A DNA stretch of 33,549 bases from Rhodobiaceae bacterium (GCA_018660505.1 JABJKE010000018.1:1-33549); one strand, 5' to 3'. Shown: positions 16,177 to 25,470, counted from the stretch's first letter. Notes: a model not told the origin generated them from the letters alone. Numbers and translations are program-made.

Positions 16177-17321
16177 GTCAAAACCGAGCCCCAGAATCGC
16201 AGAAAAGCGGCTGGTTTGGCGCTTTGCGCGCGCGCTTGATTGCGGTGCCTCGGCGGGTCTGGATGGGGCTTTTGCTGGGCTCGATTGTGTTACATATTGT
16301 GGCGGTTGGTTTTGTTTTACTGCTGCTTTTTGGCGGCGAGCGCGGCAGTGGGGCGGCGCAAGACAGTGTGGTTATCTCGGCCGGCGAAGCCGGGCCAGAG
16401 GAGCTGGACCTCACCCTTGATACGCAAAACCCGCCGGAGGTCTTTCGCGAGGCCGAAGCGCAACTTGATTTATCGGAACTCTTGGAAGTGCCGCTGGATA
16501 CAGATTTCAACGACTTGCGGATGGACACGGCCAATATGGCGGCCATTGCGCCCGCCATGCCCATGCCCGCCGTGGCCGTTACCCAAAGGGCGCTGCCGGG
16601 CGGGGGGTTAATCTCTGGCGTGCCGCAGACTTTCGCGGATTATATCGAGCATTTGCAAAAAACCGGCATCGACGTGGTGTTCGCCATTGATGCGACGGGC
16701 TCCATGGTATGGGTGCATAAAAAAGTTCATCAGCGGATGGAGCAATTGGCCACCTATATTCGCAATCTCGTGCCGCTGGCGCGTTTCGGCATTATTGCTT
16801 ACCGCGATTACAATGATTTGGAGTTCGTGACGCGCATCACCCAGCCCAGCTTTGATATTCTGAAATCACGTAATTTCATCGCCGCCATTGATGCGGTCGG
16901 GGGCGGTGATTACCCAGAAGCGGTCACTCAGGCCTTGCGCGATGCCGAGCGCAAAATCGCTTGGCGCCCGGGCGCGCAACGGGTGGTGATTGTCATTGGT
17001 GACGCACCGCCGCATTCGCATGAGGCGGGGGAAGCGGCTGAAATTGCCGAGCGTTTGAAGTCGCGTGGCGGGCGCCTGTCTTTGCTCGACAGTCGGGTGG
17101 AGGCCAATCGCGCCATGTTGGGCCGCCTGCGGGCGCCTTCGGGACGAGCTGATTTATTGAAGCAAGGCACCATGCCGCAATTTAAAAGATTGGCCCGTTT
17201 GGGCGGCGGCACAGCGGCCACTTTGGCGGCCGAACGACAGCTGATGAAAACCTTGGCGCTGCTTATCTTCGACGATAAGTTTCATGATGAGCTGGCGCCC
17301 TTTTTGGCCAATTTGGAATAG
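16173..17321 (+). CDS. Membrane-anchored vWA-domain protein in TonB/TolA position
   Basis: This 382-residue protein has a short basic cytoplasmic N-terminus (1-30), one membrane helix (about 31-53), a linker with a few Pro (56-160) and a vWA domain from about 168. The domain has the metal site Asp173-Ala-Thr175-Gly-Ser177, then Tyr-Arg-Asp-Tyr and Gly-Gly-Gly-Asp-Tyr-Pro-Glu-Ala-Val. The membrane helix contains Ser37-Ile-Val-Leu-His41, the SxxxH spacing of the TonB/TolA SHLS motif that contacts ExbB-ExbD. Predicted topology is N-in with the vWA domain in the periplasm. No TonB C-terminal domain is present. Start codon and previous stop overlap (ATGA), so coupling to the exbD pair is tight. 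Ligand is unknown. Confidence 0.85.
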   Translation: MSQNRAPESQKSGWFGALRARLIAVPRRVWMGLLLGSIVLHIVAVGFVLLLLFGGERGSGAAQDSVVISAGEAGPEELDLTLDTQNPPEVFREAEAQLDLSELLEVPLDTDFNDLRMDTANMAAIAPAMPMPAVAVTQRALPGGGLISGVPQTFADYIEHLQKTGIDVVFAIDATGSMVWVHKKVHQRMEQLATYIRNLVPLARFGIIAYRDYNDLEFVTRITQPSFDILKSRNFIAAIDAVGGGDYPEAVTQALRDAERKIAWRPGAQRVVIVIGDAPPHSHEAGEAAEIAERLKSRGGRLSLLDSRVEANRAMLGRLRAPSGRADLLKQGTMPQFKRLARLGGGTAATLAAERQLMKTLALLIFDDKFHDELAPFLANLE

Positions 17322-17329
17322 GGGGAGTT

Positions 17330-19654
17330 GTGTTGATATCGTTGTCCAAACCCGCTCGCCTGACCTCCACGGTCTTATTGGCAGCTTTGGCCCTTTCGTT
17401 TCTGGTGCCCAATGGCGCGCGCGCGTGCACGGCCCAGCCGGCTTTGTTAAGCGCGGCGCCAGAAAAAATTCTGGCCGCGCTCGGCGAAAATAGCGCGCCC
17501 TATTTGGCGGCGGCCGACAGCTACTCGATTGGCATGGAGGCGTGTTACGACAGTGCTTTCGGGCCGCTCGAACTGGCCCCCTTCGTGCGTCAAGCGCAGC
17601 AGGTATCCGACAATATGGCAGCACTTCGAAAGCTGGCCGAGGCGCGCGTGCGCAAAGATGAATTGGCTTTTGAAGACCTCTTGTCGTCTGATTTATGGGG
17701 CGATATTGAGAGCCTTCGGGTGGCGGGGGCTTACGGCGTCGCATGGGGGCAATTGGCGGCTGCCGTGCGCCATATTTCAGCCGAAGATAAATCTCAAGCC
17801 ATGCAAACCGCCCTGAAAGCCATGCAAAGCCTGACCTTTGAATTTAAACATCCGGTGCTGGTGCAGCGCGCCATGTATGGTCTGGCGAGCGCCCAAATCG
17901 AGGCGGGGGATTTGTCCACCGCGACCGCCACGTTGAAACGCTTGCGCGCTTCGCTAAAGCGCGGCGGCGCGCCACAGTTCATTCGCGCGGTGGATGATTT
18001 TTATGCCCGCATCACCGCCCCCGATTATCGCCCGCCCGTCGCTTTATTCGATACCAAAGCAGGCGATGGCGCGCGCGCGCCGAGGGTTGCTAGCGGCATT
18101 GCCAGCGAACAGGCTTTGGACATGGCGCGCCAAGCCATGCGCGAAACCCGTCCGGCCGATGAGATTGTCGCGCTTTTGCGGCCGGTGTTTGAGGGCCAAG
18201 CGGAAGGCTTGAAAGCGGCGCTCGATTTAATCGGCCGCGACCAATTATTATTGGATGCGATGGACTATGAGCCAGGTCTCTCTTTGCGGGTGATGCGGCA
18301 AGCTTTTGCGGTGCAAAAATACGGCCAGATTGTCGCCGCATGGTCGGGGGTAAAACCGTTCTATGCGCATATGCCCATCGGGCTCAAGCGGCGGGTCGAT
18401 TATCATATGGGCGTCGCTCGGTTGAACTTGGGAGACTATAAACGCAGCGTCGCGCATCTTTGGGCATCCCGAAAAGGCCTACCAGAAGGGCCGGTGGCGG
18501 CGCGATTGGATAAATTAATTGCGCTGGCGCAATTGTCAGAAGATAAAGCGCCCGATGCCGCCATGCTGACGCTGGCCCGCGCTTTTCAAAATGTCGCTAT
18601 TCCGAATGAAGCGGCCTCGGCAGACACCGGGCTGGCGCCTGCGCCGCCGCCGCTGGACGTTCTTTTGGCGATGCGCGCGCGAGTGGTTTTGGCGCGCGAT
18701 GCCAGCGCGCGCAAAAGCTGGGCCGAAGCCGATAAAACTCTAACCGGCATTGGCCCCGGAACATCGGCCTATCCGCTGTTTTTGGGTATGCGGGTGCGGC
18801 TTTTGGCGCAAGCCATAAAGCAGCGGCGCCAGCAAGGCGAGAGCCTAGAAGCGGTCGCGGCGACGGCGCGCGGGGCCATGACTTTGTATCAATTATGGAC
18901 GCGGGTTGATTGTCCGCCAGGGTGTCTGGCGGGCAACCGATTGGCGGTGCATCGCGGGGCCATTGAAATTGCTTTGAGCGCGCAATTGGACAGCTCGAAA
19001 TTCGGCACCGCCTGGGGCAGTTTCGTAGAGGACGGCGGCGATATAAGACCCTTGGTGCCACGGGCGCTGGCCTATTTAGTGGCGCAATCGGACGCCGAGC
19101 GATTGACCTCGCTTCTGGAAACACAAGATGACGTGGCCGCCGCCTATATGTTGGCGCATTGGAAGGCCTATCTTAAGAAGCCAGAGACGCAAGCCCAAGT
19201 GGCCGCGCGTTATCTCTGGTTGACCCGCGAGCTGGAAACTTTGCAAGGGCGCCCGCGCGCGGTTTTGTTGGAAACGCTGATCGATTTTGACTTGGCTCGC
19301 AATCAACCCAAAGCCGCTTTGGCGCTGGCGGAAGAGCTGGCAAGTGCGTTTCCGCGCCGGCCTTCCGCCTGGTTTTTGCGCGCCGCCACCTTGCAAGCCA
19401 ATGCGCGGGGGCTAGAAGCCGCGCGCGCTTTATCGTCTCTGGCGCGGCGCACACCAGCCGATGATCCGGTCGGCATGGGTGCGCGTCTGGGACTGGCGGC
19501 GCTCTTTGTCGGGTTGGAACGGATCGAGCAGGCGTGTGCCATGCAGACCAAAATTTTCTCGCGCGCTCAAGCACAAGCCAATTGGAAGGAAGCGGTTACC
19601 GCTTTTCCCATTTTGCAAGGCTGGCAAAAAACCACACAAGGCGCGTGTAGCTAG
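17330..19654 (+). CDS. Large exported helical-repeat (TPR-like) protein
   Basis: This is a 774-residue protein with an N-terminal signal peptide: Lys and Arg, a long hydrophobic core, then Ala-Arg-Ala near residue 32 before Cys. That Cys lacks a proper lipobox, so periplasmic export is likelier than lipidation. The mature chain is almost all Ala/Leu-rich helix pairs with TPR- or Sel1-like spacing, for example around residues 175-210, 360-400 and 640-720. I see no enzyme motif. It has six cysteines, including a Cys-Pro-Pro-Gly-Cys loop, compatible with disulfides. The start is a GTG at 17330 behind GGGGGAG; a TTG at 17333 is also possible. It closes the exbB operon, eight bases after the vWA stop, and probably acts as periplasmic scaffold for it. 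Confidence 0.8.
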   Translation: MLISLSKPARLTSTVLLAALALSFLVPNGARACTAQPALLSAAPEKILAALGENSAPYLAAADSYSIGMEACYDSAFGPLELAPFVRQAQQVSDNMAALRKLAEARVRKDELAFEDLLSSDLWGDIESLRVAGAYGVAWGQLAAAVRHISAEDKSQAMQTALKAMQSLTFEFKHPVLVQRAMYGLASAQIEAGDLSTATATLKRLRASLKRGGAPQFIRAVDDFYARITAPDYRPPVALFDTKAGDGARAPRVASGIASEQALDMARQAMRETRPADEIVALLRPVFEGQAEGLKAALDLIGRDQLLLDAMDYEPGLSLRVMRQAFAVQKYGQIVAAWSGVKPFYAHMPIGLKRRVDYHMGVARLNLGDYKRSVAHLWASRKGLPEGPVAARLDKLIALAQLSEDKAPDAAMLTLARAFQNVAIPNEAASADTGLAPAPPPLDVLLAMRARVVLARDASARKSWAEADKTLTGIGPGTSAYPLFLGMRVRLLAQAIKQRRQQGESLEAVAATARGAMTLYQLWTRVDCPPGCLAGNRLAVHRGAIEIALSAQLDSSKFGTAWGSFVEDGGDIRPLVPRALAYLVAQSDAERLTSLLETQDDVAAAYMLAHWKAYLKKPETQAQVAARYLWLTRELETLQGRPRAVLLETLIDFDLARNQPKAALALAEELASAFPRRPSAWFLRAATLQANARGLEAARALSSLARRTPADDPVGMGARLGLAALFVGLERIEQACAMQTKIFSRAQAQANWKEAVTAFPILQGWQKTTQGACS

Positions 19655-19662
19655 CCAGGCCC

Positions 19663-21264
19663 CTAATGGCGGAAATGGCGCATGCCGGTAAATACCATGG
19701 CCAGGCCTGCCGCATCGGCAGCGGCAATCACTTCGTCATCGCGAATAGAGCCGCCCGGTTGAATGACCGCCGTGGCCCCCGCTTCGGCGGCGCTCAACAG
19801 ACCATCGGCGAAGGGGAAGAAAGCATCCGAGGCGACCACTGAGCCCTGTGCGAGAGGCGCGTCGGCACCGCACGCGTCCGCCGCATCTTGGCTTTTTCGG
19901 GCAGCAATGCGCGAGCTATCGAGGCGGCTCATTTGGCCGGCGCCCACGCCCACCGTGGCGCCATCTTTCACATAGACAATCGCGTTGGATTTAACATGTT
20001 TGGCGACGCGCCAAGCAAATAGGAGATCGGCCATTTCTTGGCTGCTGGGCTGGCGCTTTGTGACGCAAGTTAAATCGGCCTCGTCAATATGGCCATTGTC
20101 GCGGTTTTGCACCAAATAGCCGCCCGCCACATTGCGAATGGAAAGCCCTGCGGCATCGGCCACGGGCAGGCCACCGGTTATCAGCAGGCGTAAGTTTTTC
20201 TTTTTCGCGATGACCTCGCGAGCCGCCGCATCGGCGTCGGGGGCAATAATCACTTCGGTAAAAATCTCGGTCATCGCGGTGGCCGTGGCGGCGTCGAGGG
20301 GTTGGTTCATGGCGATGATACCGCCGAACGCCGATACCGGGTCGCAGCGCAAAGCTTTGGCAAAAGCCTCTGACAAACTGGCCCCCGTGGCGACGCCGCA
20401 TGGATTGGCGTGTTTGATAATGGCGCAAGCGGCGCTCTGGGCGGGGTTAAATTCGCCGACCAATTCAAATGCTGCATCGGTATCATTAATATTATTATAA
20501 GACAGCGCTTTGCCTTGCAGTTGCTCGGCGGTTGCTACGCCAAGGCGCGGCGTGTCGCCGACATAAAAGCCGGCTTGCTGATGCGGGTTTTCGCCATAGC
20601 GCAAAGCCTGTTGCAATTTGCCCCCGACGGCGCGGTACGGCGGCATATCGATATCGAGTTGCGCGGCCATCCAATTGGAAATCGCCGCATCATAGGCGCC
20701 CGTGCGGGCATAGGCTTTTTGTGCCAAACGCTGGCGCAAGGCCAAATCTGTGCCGCCCGCGGTGAGCGCGTTTAACACTTCGTCATAATCTTCATTATCG
20801 ACCAGAACCGCGACATCATTATGATTTTTGGCCGCGGCGCGGATCATTGCCGGCCCGCCGATATCGATGTTCTCAATGCAGGTCGCATAATCGCCGCCCG
20901 CCGCGACAGTGGCCTCAAACGGATAGAGATTGACCACCAAAAGGTCGATGGCGAGAATATTATGCGCCGCCATAGCGGCTTGATGTTGCTCGTTATCGCG
21001 AATGGCCAATAGCCCGCCATGCACATTGGGGTGCAGGGTTTTCACCCGCCCATCCATCATTTCTGGAAACTGGGTCAGCTCCGATACATCGCGGCACGCG
21101 AGGCCCGCGTCTTGTAATAATTTTGCCGTGCCCCCGGTCGATACCAGCTCGACCCCATGGCCCGCGAGCTTTTGAGCGAATGCGACAATGCCCTCTTTGT
21201 CGGACACGGAGATGAGCGCGCGCGCGATGGGCTTGATATCTGGCTGGGAGGGGGTGTGGGTCAT
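19663..21264 (-). CDS. purH: Bifunctional purine biosynthesis protein PurH
   Basis: This 533-residue protein catalyses the last two steps of IMP synthesis: AICAR formyltransferase with 10-formyl-THF, and IMP cyclohydrolase. The N-terminal cyclohydrolase domain (about 14-150) shows Ser-Val-Ser-Asp-Lys-Glu-Gly, Ser-Thr-Gly-Gly-Thr-Ala-Lys and Gly-Arg-Val-Lys-Thr-Leu-His-Pro. The transferase domain carries the catalytic Lys-His in Ile-Ile-Lys-His-Ala-Asn-Pro-Cys-Gly and ends with Gly-Gly-Ser-Ile-Arg-Asp. Length is normal. An AGGAAA site precedes the ATG. It is the last gene of the rsmB-rpe-heparinase-purH run and converges on the helical-repeat gene with eight bases between stops. Confidence 0.97.
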   Translation of the reverse strand: MTHTPSQPDIKPIARALISVSDKEGIVAFAQKLAGHGVELVSTGGTAKLLQDAGLACRDVSELTQFPEMMDGRVKTLHPNVHGGLLAIRDNEQHQAAMAAHNILAIDLLVVNLYPFEATVAAGGDYATCIENIDIGGPAMIRAAAKNHNDVAVLVDNEDYDEVLNALTAGGTDLALRQRLAQKAYARTGAYDAAISNWMAAQLDIDMPPYRAVGGKLQQALRYGENPHQQAGFYVGDTPRLGVATAEQLQGKALSYNNINDTDAAFELVGEFNPAQSAACAIIKHANPCGVATGASLSEAFAKALRCDPVSAFGGIIAMNQPLDAATATAMTEIFTEVIIAPDADAAAREVIAKKKNLRLLITGGLPVADAAGLSIRNVAGGYLVQNRDNGHIDEADLTCVTKRQPSSQEMADLLFAWRVAKHVKSNAIVYVKDGATVGVGAGQMSRLDSSRIAARKSQDAADACGADAPLAQGSVVASDAFFPFADGLLSAAEAGATAVIQPGGSIRDDEVIAAADAAGLAMVFTGMRHFRH

Positions 21265-21312
21265 TGGATTTTCCTAATTTCGTCGTTCTACTTTTGGGTT
21301 ACGAAGCGCTGG

Positions 21313-23043
21313 TTACGAAGACCGGCGTTTTCCGCTTCGCCCTGCATAGCGCAAGGCCCAACGTATTCGCGTATCGGTATGGCCCAATTGCCCGCGTATG
21401 GCAAGTTGCTGGCTGCGCTGGGGCACGCCATTGGCGCCCATATACACGCTTTCCGTTAAGTGCAATTGCGTGGGGCTATCATTGCCGGTGCGAAATTGCC
21501 AGCCATGTCCGCTGGGCGTCAGCAGCAAAACCGCATCGCCGCCGCTTTGTAGGCTCGCGGTCACATTTGGATGCAAATGAAAGCGCAAATGAAACGGTGC
21601 GCCTTGCCTCGCCTCATGGGTCATATCGGCCATCAATAAATCTTCGCCGCGCAAATCTTCGCCGCGGGCATCGACAAACAGGCGGCGGTTATGACGCACG
21701 CCGTGGGTTTCTAGAAAAATGCCATGGCTGGCCTCCAGCCAAATGCCAGATTTATCTTCGACGCGGCGGGCGGTGACATGCCAATCATCGGGTTTTAACC
21801 GCGGGCCCAATCGCCGCGCGGCGTGGCCACTTCGTAAAAACGGGTCCTTCACATCTTGGTCGAAAGATAGCGTAGAATGGGCCGACAAGCCGCGCGCGGC
21901 CAGTTTCCATTCGGCGCTATGCACTAAATTTGGCCCACAATTGACAATCAAACGGTCGGTGCCATAGCTCATCTCAAAGGCCAGCGGGGCGGGATGAGAC
22001 TTCAAACTATGGGCGCCGCTTATTTCGCTGCCCGTATCCATCAAAACCGTGGTCTGTTCGGCGTCTAGGCGCTGGTAGCCGCTTTTTGGGGCAAAACTCA
22101 TCGGCGGCTGGCTTTTTTTTGGCAAAACTGCGTCTATACTCGGGCCATCTCTTTCGAGGCCACCTTGAAAAACGGCGAGTTTTTTGTCTTTATGGCGCAA
22201 CATTTGCACCATCGCCTGCATGCGGGTCAGTGTGATGGCGAATAAATTGGGCGCCGCGATTTGGCGCGCCGCAAGACCCGATTCAATGGCGATTAAATCT
22301 GCCAGAAGATCGACTAGAATATCCGGTGTGCGACTAATGTGGCCACCGTCGGGCAAAATTTGACGGCGCAATTCGCGGATTAGCAAATCCATGCCTTGGC
22401 GTAAAATCTGCCCCTCTTGCGGCAAGCTGAGACCCGCTAAGGTCAGTCCAATGGCGCTTTCGAGCCGCATCTGGCCTTCTGGAATTTGGCCAATGGTCAG
22501 GGCCAACCAGCGCGCTTGATGGGTGTAACACGCGTTAATGCGGTCTAGCTCTTGCGTGTCCAATCCGGTTTTGAGAACGCCGAGCGCCAAGTTCCAGCGC
22601 GCCAAGCGGCGGCTCACCACAGCCGGGTGCATAAACTTTTTACGCTTCAAATAGCCGCTTTGCTCCCAATGTAAAATCATATCGCGGCACATTTGGTGGC
22701 CCAAAGCATTGGGCAAGGCCAGCAAATCGCACAGCCAATCGAAACCATGCAATTGGTCGCGCCATTCGGGGGTGGGCGGGCCAATTTCAAATGGCGAGAT
22801 TGTGGCATTTCTTACAATGGCGCCAGGCAAAGTATAATCGCCAGCCAACCAAGCCTCGCCCCGCGCGGGGTTGCCGGGGCGCAAGCCAGCAGGAATGCCA
22901 TAGCTGAGGGCGCCCGTTGGCCCCTGCCAGAGGCGCCGTCCCAGCGGGCTGCGTAAAAAAGCATTTCTTAGATTGTAGCGAAAAGCAGCCGCGTCGGCGC
23001 GCAAGGCTTCAAAACCTGTTGTCAGCCGGCTTGCGCGTCCCAT
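21313..23043 (-). CDS. Heparinase II/III-family protein
   Basis: This 576-residue protein resembles the alphaproteobacterial heparinase II/III-like family: an N-terminal alpha/alpha toroid with Trp-rich helices (about 80-330) and a C-terminal beta-sheet domain. Seen in the latter are Ser-Gly-Ala-His-Ser-Leu-Lys-Ser-His-Pro, Leu-Ile-Val-Asn-Cys-Gly-Pro and Ser-Ala-His-Ser-Thr-Leu-Ser-Phe-Asp. Relatives cleave uronic-acid polysaccharides by elimination, but this branch is usually in the cytoplasm (no signal peptide is seen) and its substrate is not known. Its ATG abuts the rpe stop directly, so the two are co-translated. The rpe-heparinase-purH order is familiar in alphaproteobacteria. Confidence 0.83.
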   Translation of the reverse strand: MGRASRLTTGFEALRADAAAFRYNLRNAFLRSPLGRRLWQGPTGALSYGIPAGLRPGNPARGEAWLAGDYTLPGAIVRNATISPFEIGPPTPEWRDQLHGFDWLCDLLALPNALGHQMCRDMILHWEQSGYLKRKKFMHPAVVSRRLARWNLALGVLKTGLDTQELDRINACYTHQARWLALTIGQIPEGQMRLESAIGLTLAGLSLPQEGQILRQGMDLLIRELRRQILPDGGHISRTPDILVDLLADLIAIESGLAARQIAAPNLFAITLTRMQAMVQMLRHKDKKLAVFQGGLERDGPSIDAVLPKKSQPPMSFAPKSGYQRLDAEQTTVLMDTGSEISGAHSLKSHPAPLAFEMSYGTDRLIVNCGPNLVHSAEWKLAARGLSAHSTLSFDQDVKDPFLRSGHAARRLGPRLKPDDWHVTARRVEDKSGIWLEASHGIFLETHGVRHNRRLFVDARGEDLRGEDLLMADMTHEARQGAPFHLRFHLHPNVTASLQSGGDAVLLLTPSGHGWQFRTGNDSPTQLHLTESVYMGANGVPQRSQQLAIRGQLGHTDTRIRWALRYAGRSGKRRSS

Positions 23044-23712
23044 TTACTGCGCCTTGGCAGCCCGCAGAGCGGCTATATTATCGGCATAGGCGGCTGGCCC
23101 GCCCTTGAATGTGGCCGTGCCCGCCACCAAGATAGAGGCGCCAGCTTCGATGATACGAGCCGCATTTTCGCGGTTTACGCCGCCATCCACTTCCAGCTCA
23201 ATGTCTCGGCCCGAGGCATCGATAAGCTTGCGAAGCGTGCGGATTTTATCCAATTGGCTGTCGATAAAGCTTTGGCCGCCAAAGCCCGGGTTAACCGACA
23301 TCACCAAGATTAAGTCTATATCGCCCATCAAATGGTCGAGCACGCTCGCGGGGGTGGCTGGATTAAGCGAGACGCCAACTTTACAGCCAGCCGCCTTAAT
23401 GGCTTGTGCCGTGCGGTGCGGGTGGGGCCCCGCCTCAGGGTGGAAGGTGATGATATCGGCACCGGCCTCGGCAAAAGCCGTAATATAATTATCCACCGGA
23501 GCAATCATCAGATGCACGTCGAGGGGCTTGCTGGCATGCGGCTTGAGGGCTTTCACCACATCTGGGCCAATGGTGATATTGGGAACAAAATGCCCGTCCA
23601 TCACATCGACATGCACGAGATCACAGCCCGCTTCGCAAATGGCGGCCACTTCTGCGCCCAATTTGGCGAAATCAGCCGAAAGAATGGAAGGTGAAATCTT
23701 GACGTTGCTCAT
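23044..23712 (-). CDS. rpe: Ribulose-phosphate 3-epimerase
   Basis: This 222-residue TIM-barrel enzyme interconverts ribulose-5-phosphate and xylulose-5-phosphate in the pentose phosphate pathway. Motifs are in order: Ser-Ile-Leu-Ser-Ala-Asp-Phe, Val-Asp-Val-Met-Asp-Gly-His-Phe-Val-Pro-Asn, His-Leu-Met-Ile, Val-Asn-Pro-Gly-Phe-Gly-Gly-Gln and Val-Asp-Gly-Gly-Val. The ATG at 23710-23712 has an AGGG site eight bases upstream; a GTG three codons earlier is an alternative. The stop is contiguous with the heparinase-like gene's start. Confidence 0.96.
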   Translation of the reverse strand: MSNVKISPSILSADFAKLGAEVAAICEAGCDLVHVDVMDGHFVPNITIGPDVVKALKPHASKPLDVHLMIAPVDNYITAFAEAGADIITFHPEAGPHPHRTAQAIKAAGCKVGVSLNPATPASVLDHLMGDIDLILVMSVNPGFGGQSFIDSQLDKIRTLRKLIDASGRDIELEVDGGVNRENAARIIEAGASILVAGTATFKGGPAAYADNIAALRAAKAQ

Positions 23713-23760
23713 ATTTCGCACCCTGAAAACTTGCTTGAGCCTTATCCTTAAGGGGTTTTG

Positions 23761-23806
23761 GCCACGCCCGCAATCGTGTTGCCAATCTCTTGTGGGCGGG
23801 CTTGGC
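23761..23806. repeat. Imperfect inverted repeat between rsmB and rpe
   Basis: GCCACGCCCGC (23761-23771) and GCGGGCTTGGC (23796-23806) can pair with one mismatch across a 24-base loop. Neither side has a T run on the transcribed strand, so it is not a standard terminator. It could reduce read-through from rsmB into rpe. Confidence 0.35.
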
Positions 23807-23807
23807 T

Positions 23808-25214
23808 TTATGCACTTATTTTTTGAAACACTTGCGCAAAGAAGCCATCCATCCCGCCTTTTTCAACCTCTCCCGCATAGCGGTGGTTGGCCAATGGATG
23901 ATCGGCAGGGGTCGAGCGAAAGGCGTTGTCTTGGCATAAATGCACCGGCAAATCAGATAGGTTTTGCGGCGACACAATCCGAAAATCTTCTCGCGTCTCC
24001 AGAAATGCCTTGGCTTGCGCCTCGCCCTCCTCGGGGTCGAGCGAGCAAACGGCATAGCATAAAAACCCCCCGGGCTTGACCCAATCGGTCGCGCGCGTCA
24101 GCAATTGTTTTTGAAAACCTGCCAATTTGGCGATATAGCCCTCATGGCGATTGAGCACGAGGTCGGGGTGGCGGCGCATGGTGCCGCTGGCCGAACAGGG
24201 GGCGTCCAATAATACCGCATCAAATTGTTTGGGCGATTGCCAGTCCAGCGCATCGGCTTTCACCAAATTGGCTTTCAAATTGGTGCGCTTCAGGTTTTCT
24301 TTCACCCGCGCCAAACGACTGGCCGAAATATCTAGCGCTGTCACCTCATAACCCGCAGCGGCCAATTGCAATGTCTTGCCGCCAGGGGCGGCGCATAAGT
24401 CTAAAACGGTCGCGGGCGTATCTGATTTTTCGACGCGGGCGAGCGCGGCGTGTAATAATTTCGCCGGATATCCGGCCGCCACATCTTGAACAAACCAATC
24501 GCCCTGTTTAAAGCCGTCTAAGGCGCGCACATCGCCAGAGCGCAGCAGGCGCACATGGGTGTCGTTGAGCTGTTCTGCGGTTGCCTGTGCGGCAGCAAAA
24601 GCGGCCGCTTTTTCGGGGCTTTTAAAGCCTAAATCCAGCGGCGGGGTCTGGGTATGTTGGGTTGCCATGGCGGCCAAAGCGTCGGCGCCATAGGCCGCCT
24701 CAAAGCGCGCTTGCATCCATTCGGGCAGGTTCTCTAGCGGCGCGGGCGCGGGCGGGCCATCGGCTTGAATGTCGCGTTCAATCTGGCGTAAGACGGCATT
24801 GATGAGCCCACGAAAAGGCTGCTCGCGTCGCCCGGTTGCGGCCACGGTTTCATGAATGGCGGCATGGGCCGGCACTTTCATATAGACCAATTGCGCCACG
24901 CCGATGCACAACAGCCCATGCGCGATGTGCGGGCGCAACGGCAGGGCGCGTTTTAAATGTTTGGCGGTGAGCGCGTTGATTTCGCCATAATGGCGCAGGG
25001 CCATTTGCACCATGGCGTCGGCTAAATTGCGTTCGCTATCGGGTAAATCAGACAGGCGGTCGCGCGCTTCATCGAGTGTTTTGCCTCGGGTAATGGCCGC
25101 CAGCATGGCGCCCGCGACACGGCGCGTATCGCCTTTGCCACGGCCAGCTTTTTTGGCGCCGCTATTTTGCGGGGTCGATTTTTTGCCATTTGATTTATCT
25201 GCTTGCGAAACCAT
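23808..25214 (-). CDS. rsmB: 16S rRNA m5C967 methyltransferase RsmB-like
   Basis: The ATG at 25212-25214 gives a 467-residue protein; the open frame extends upstream only to a TTG. A basic Lys/Gly tail (1-30) is followed by a NusB-like RNA-binding domain (about 30-160) and a SAM-dependent methyltransferase domain. SAM-site motifs are Asp-Leu-Cys-Ala-Ala-Pro-Gly-Gly-Lys-Thr and Leu-Asp-Ile-Ser. The two catalytic cysteines are in Asp-Ala-Pro-Cys-Ser-Ala-Ser-Gly and Val-Cys-Ser-Leu-Asp-Pro-Glu-Glu-Gly. It modifies cytosine in small-subunit rRNA. It is divergent from the SDHAF4-like gene and heads the run to purH. The exact target base is inferred from the family. Confidence 0.9.
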   Translation of the reverse strand: MVSQADKSNGKKSTPQNSGAKKAGRGKGDTRRVAGAMLAAITRGKTLDEARDRLSDLPDSERNLADAMVQMALRHYGEINALTAKHLKRALPLRPHIAHGLLCIGVAQLVYMKVPAHAAIHETVAATGRREQPFRGLINAVLRQIERDIQADGPPAPAPLENLPEWMQARFEAAYGADALAAMATQHTQTPPLDLGFKSPEKAAAFAAAQATAEQLNDTHVRLLRSGDVRALDGFKQGDWFVQDVAAGYPAKLLHAALARVEKSDTPATVLDLCAAPGGKTLQLAAAGYEVTALDISASRLARVKENLKRTNLKANLVKADALDWQSPKQFDAVLLDAPCSASGTMRRHPDLVLNRHEGYIAKLAGFQKQLLTRATDWVKPGGFLCYAVCSLDPEEGEAQAKAFLETREDFRIVSPQNLSDLPVHLCQDNAFRSTPADHPLANHRYAGEVEKGGMDGFFAQVFQKISA

Positions 25215-25266
25215 GTCGCGGTTACACCACCTTGGCAATCATTCGTAAAGCCCCCATATTAAGAGC

Positions 25267-25470
25267 ATGAAAAAATCAAACCCGTCCCCCGACCCGAAAC
25301 GCGTTGCTGCGCAGCGAAATGCGGCCCAGCAAAAAGCTCTGCAAGAGGCGGCCGCGCGTCGTGCCGCCCATGTGGTGCGCCAACGGGCCAGCGAAAGCGG
25401 CGGCCAAGAAGGCCCCGAACCCACCCGCTATGGCGATTGGGAAAAAGGCGGCATTGTTTCGGATTTTTAG
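25267..25470 (+). CDS. DUF1674 / SDHAF4-like succinate dehydrogenase assembly factor
   Basis: This 67-residue protein has a Lys/Gln/Ala-rich helical first half. It ends in Gly-Pro-Glu-Pro-Thr-Arg-Tyr-Gly-Asp-Trp-Glu-Lys, then Gly-Gly-Ile-Val-Ser-Asp-Phe, the unmistakable tail of DUF1674. Its mitochondrial counterpart SDHAF4 binds flavinated SdhA and helps complex II assembly. No sdh genes are in the window, as is usual, since the gene often sits alone beside rsmB in alphaproteobacteria. The divergent intergenic region with rsmB is only 52 bases, so the promoters must be close or overlapping. Confidence 0.92.
   Translation: MKKSNPSPDPKRVAAQRNAAQQKALQEAAARRAAHVVRQRASESGGQEGPEPTRYGDWEKGGIVSDF

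Noticed and set aside
16173-17321. vWA protein as part of a MoxR/Bat or Ter-type cluster
   Set aside because: No MoxR ATPase, Bat or Ter genes are adjacent, and the membrane helix and exbB/exbD neighbours point to a TonB/Tol-type motor instead.
14515-17321. Zorya-type phage defence system
   Set aside because: Zorya pairs a MotA-like ZorA and a ZorB with helicase or nuclease effectors. None of these effectors is present, ExbB lacks a long tail, and there are two ExbD-type proteins plus a TonB-like anchor.
17154-17744. 196-codon minus-strand open frame
   Set aside because: It is antisense to the junction of the vWA and repeat-protein genes and has the Arg/Pro-rich composition of a frame shadow.
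23761-23806. Inverted repeat as a rho-independent terminator of rsmB or rpe
   Set aside because: Neither orientation has a T run after the stem and the loop is long.
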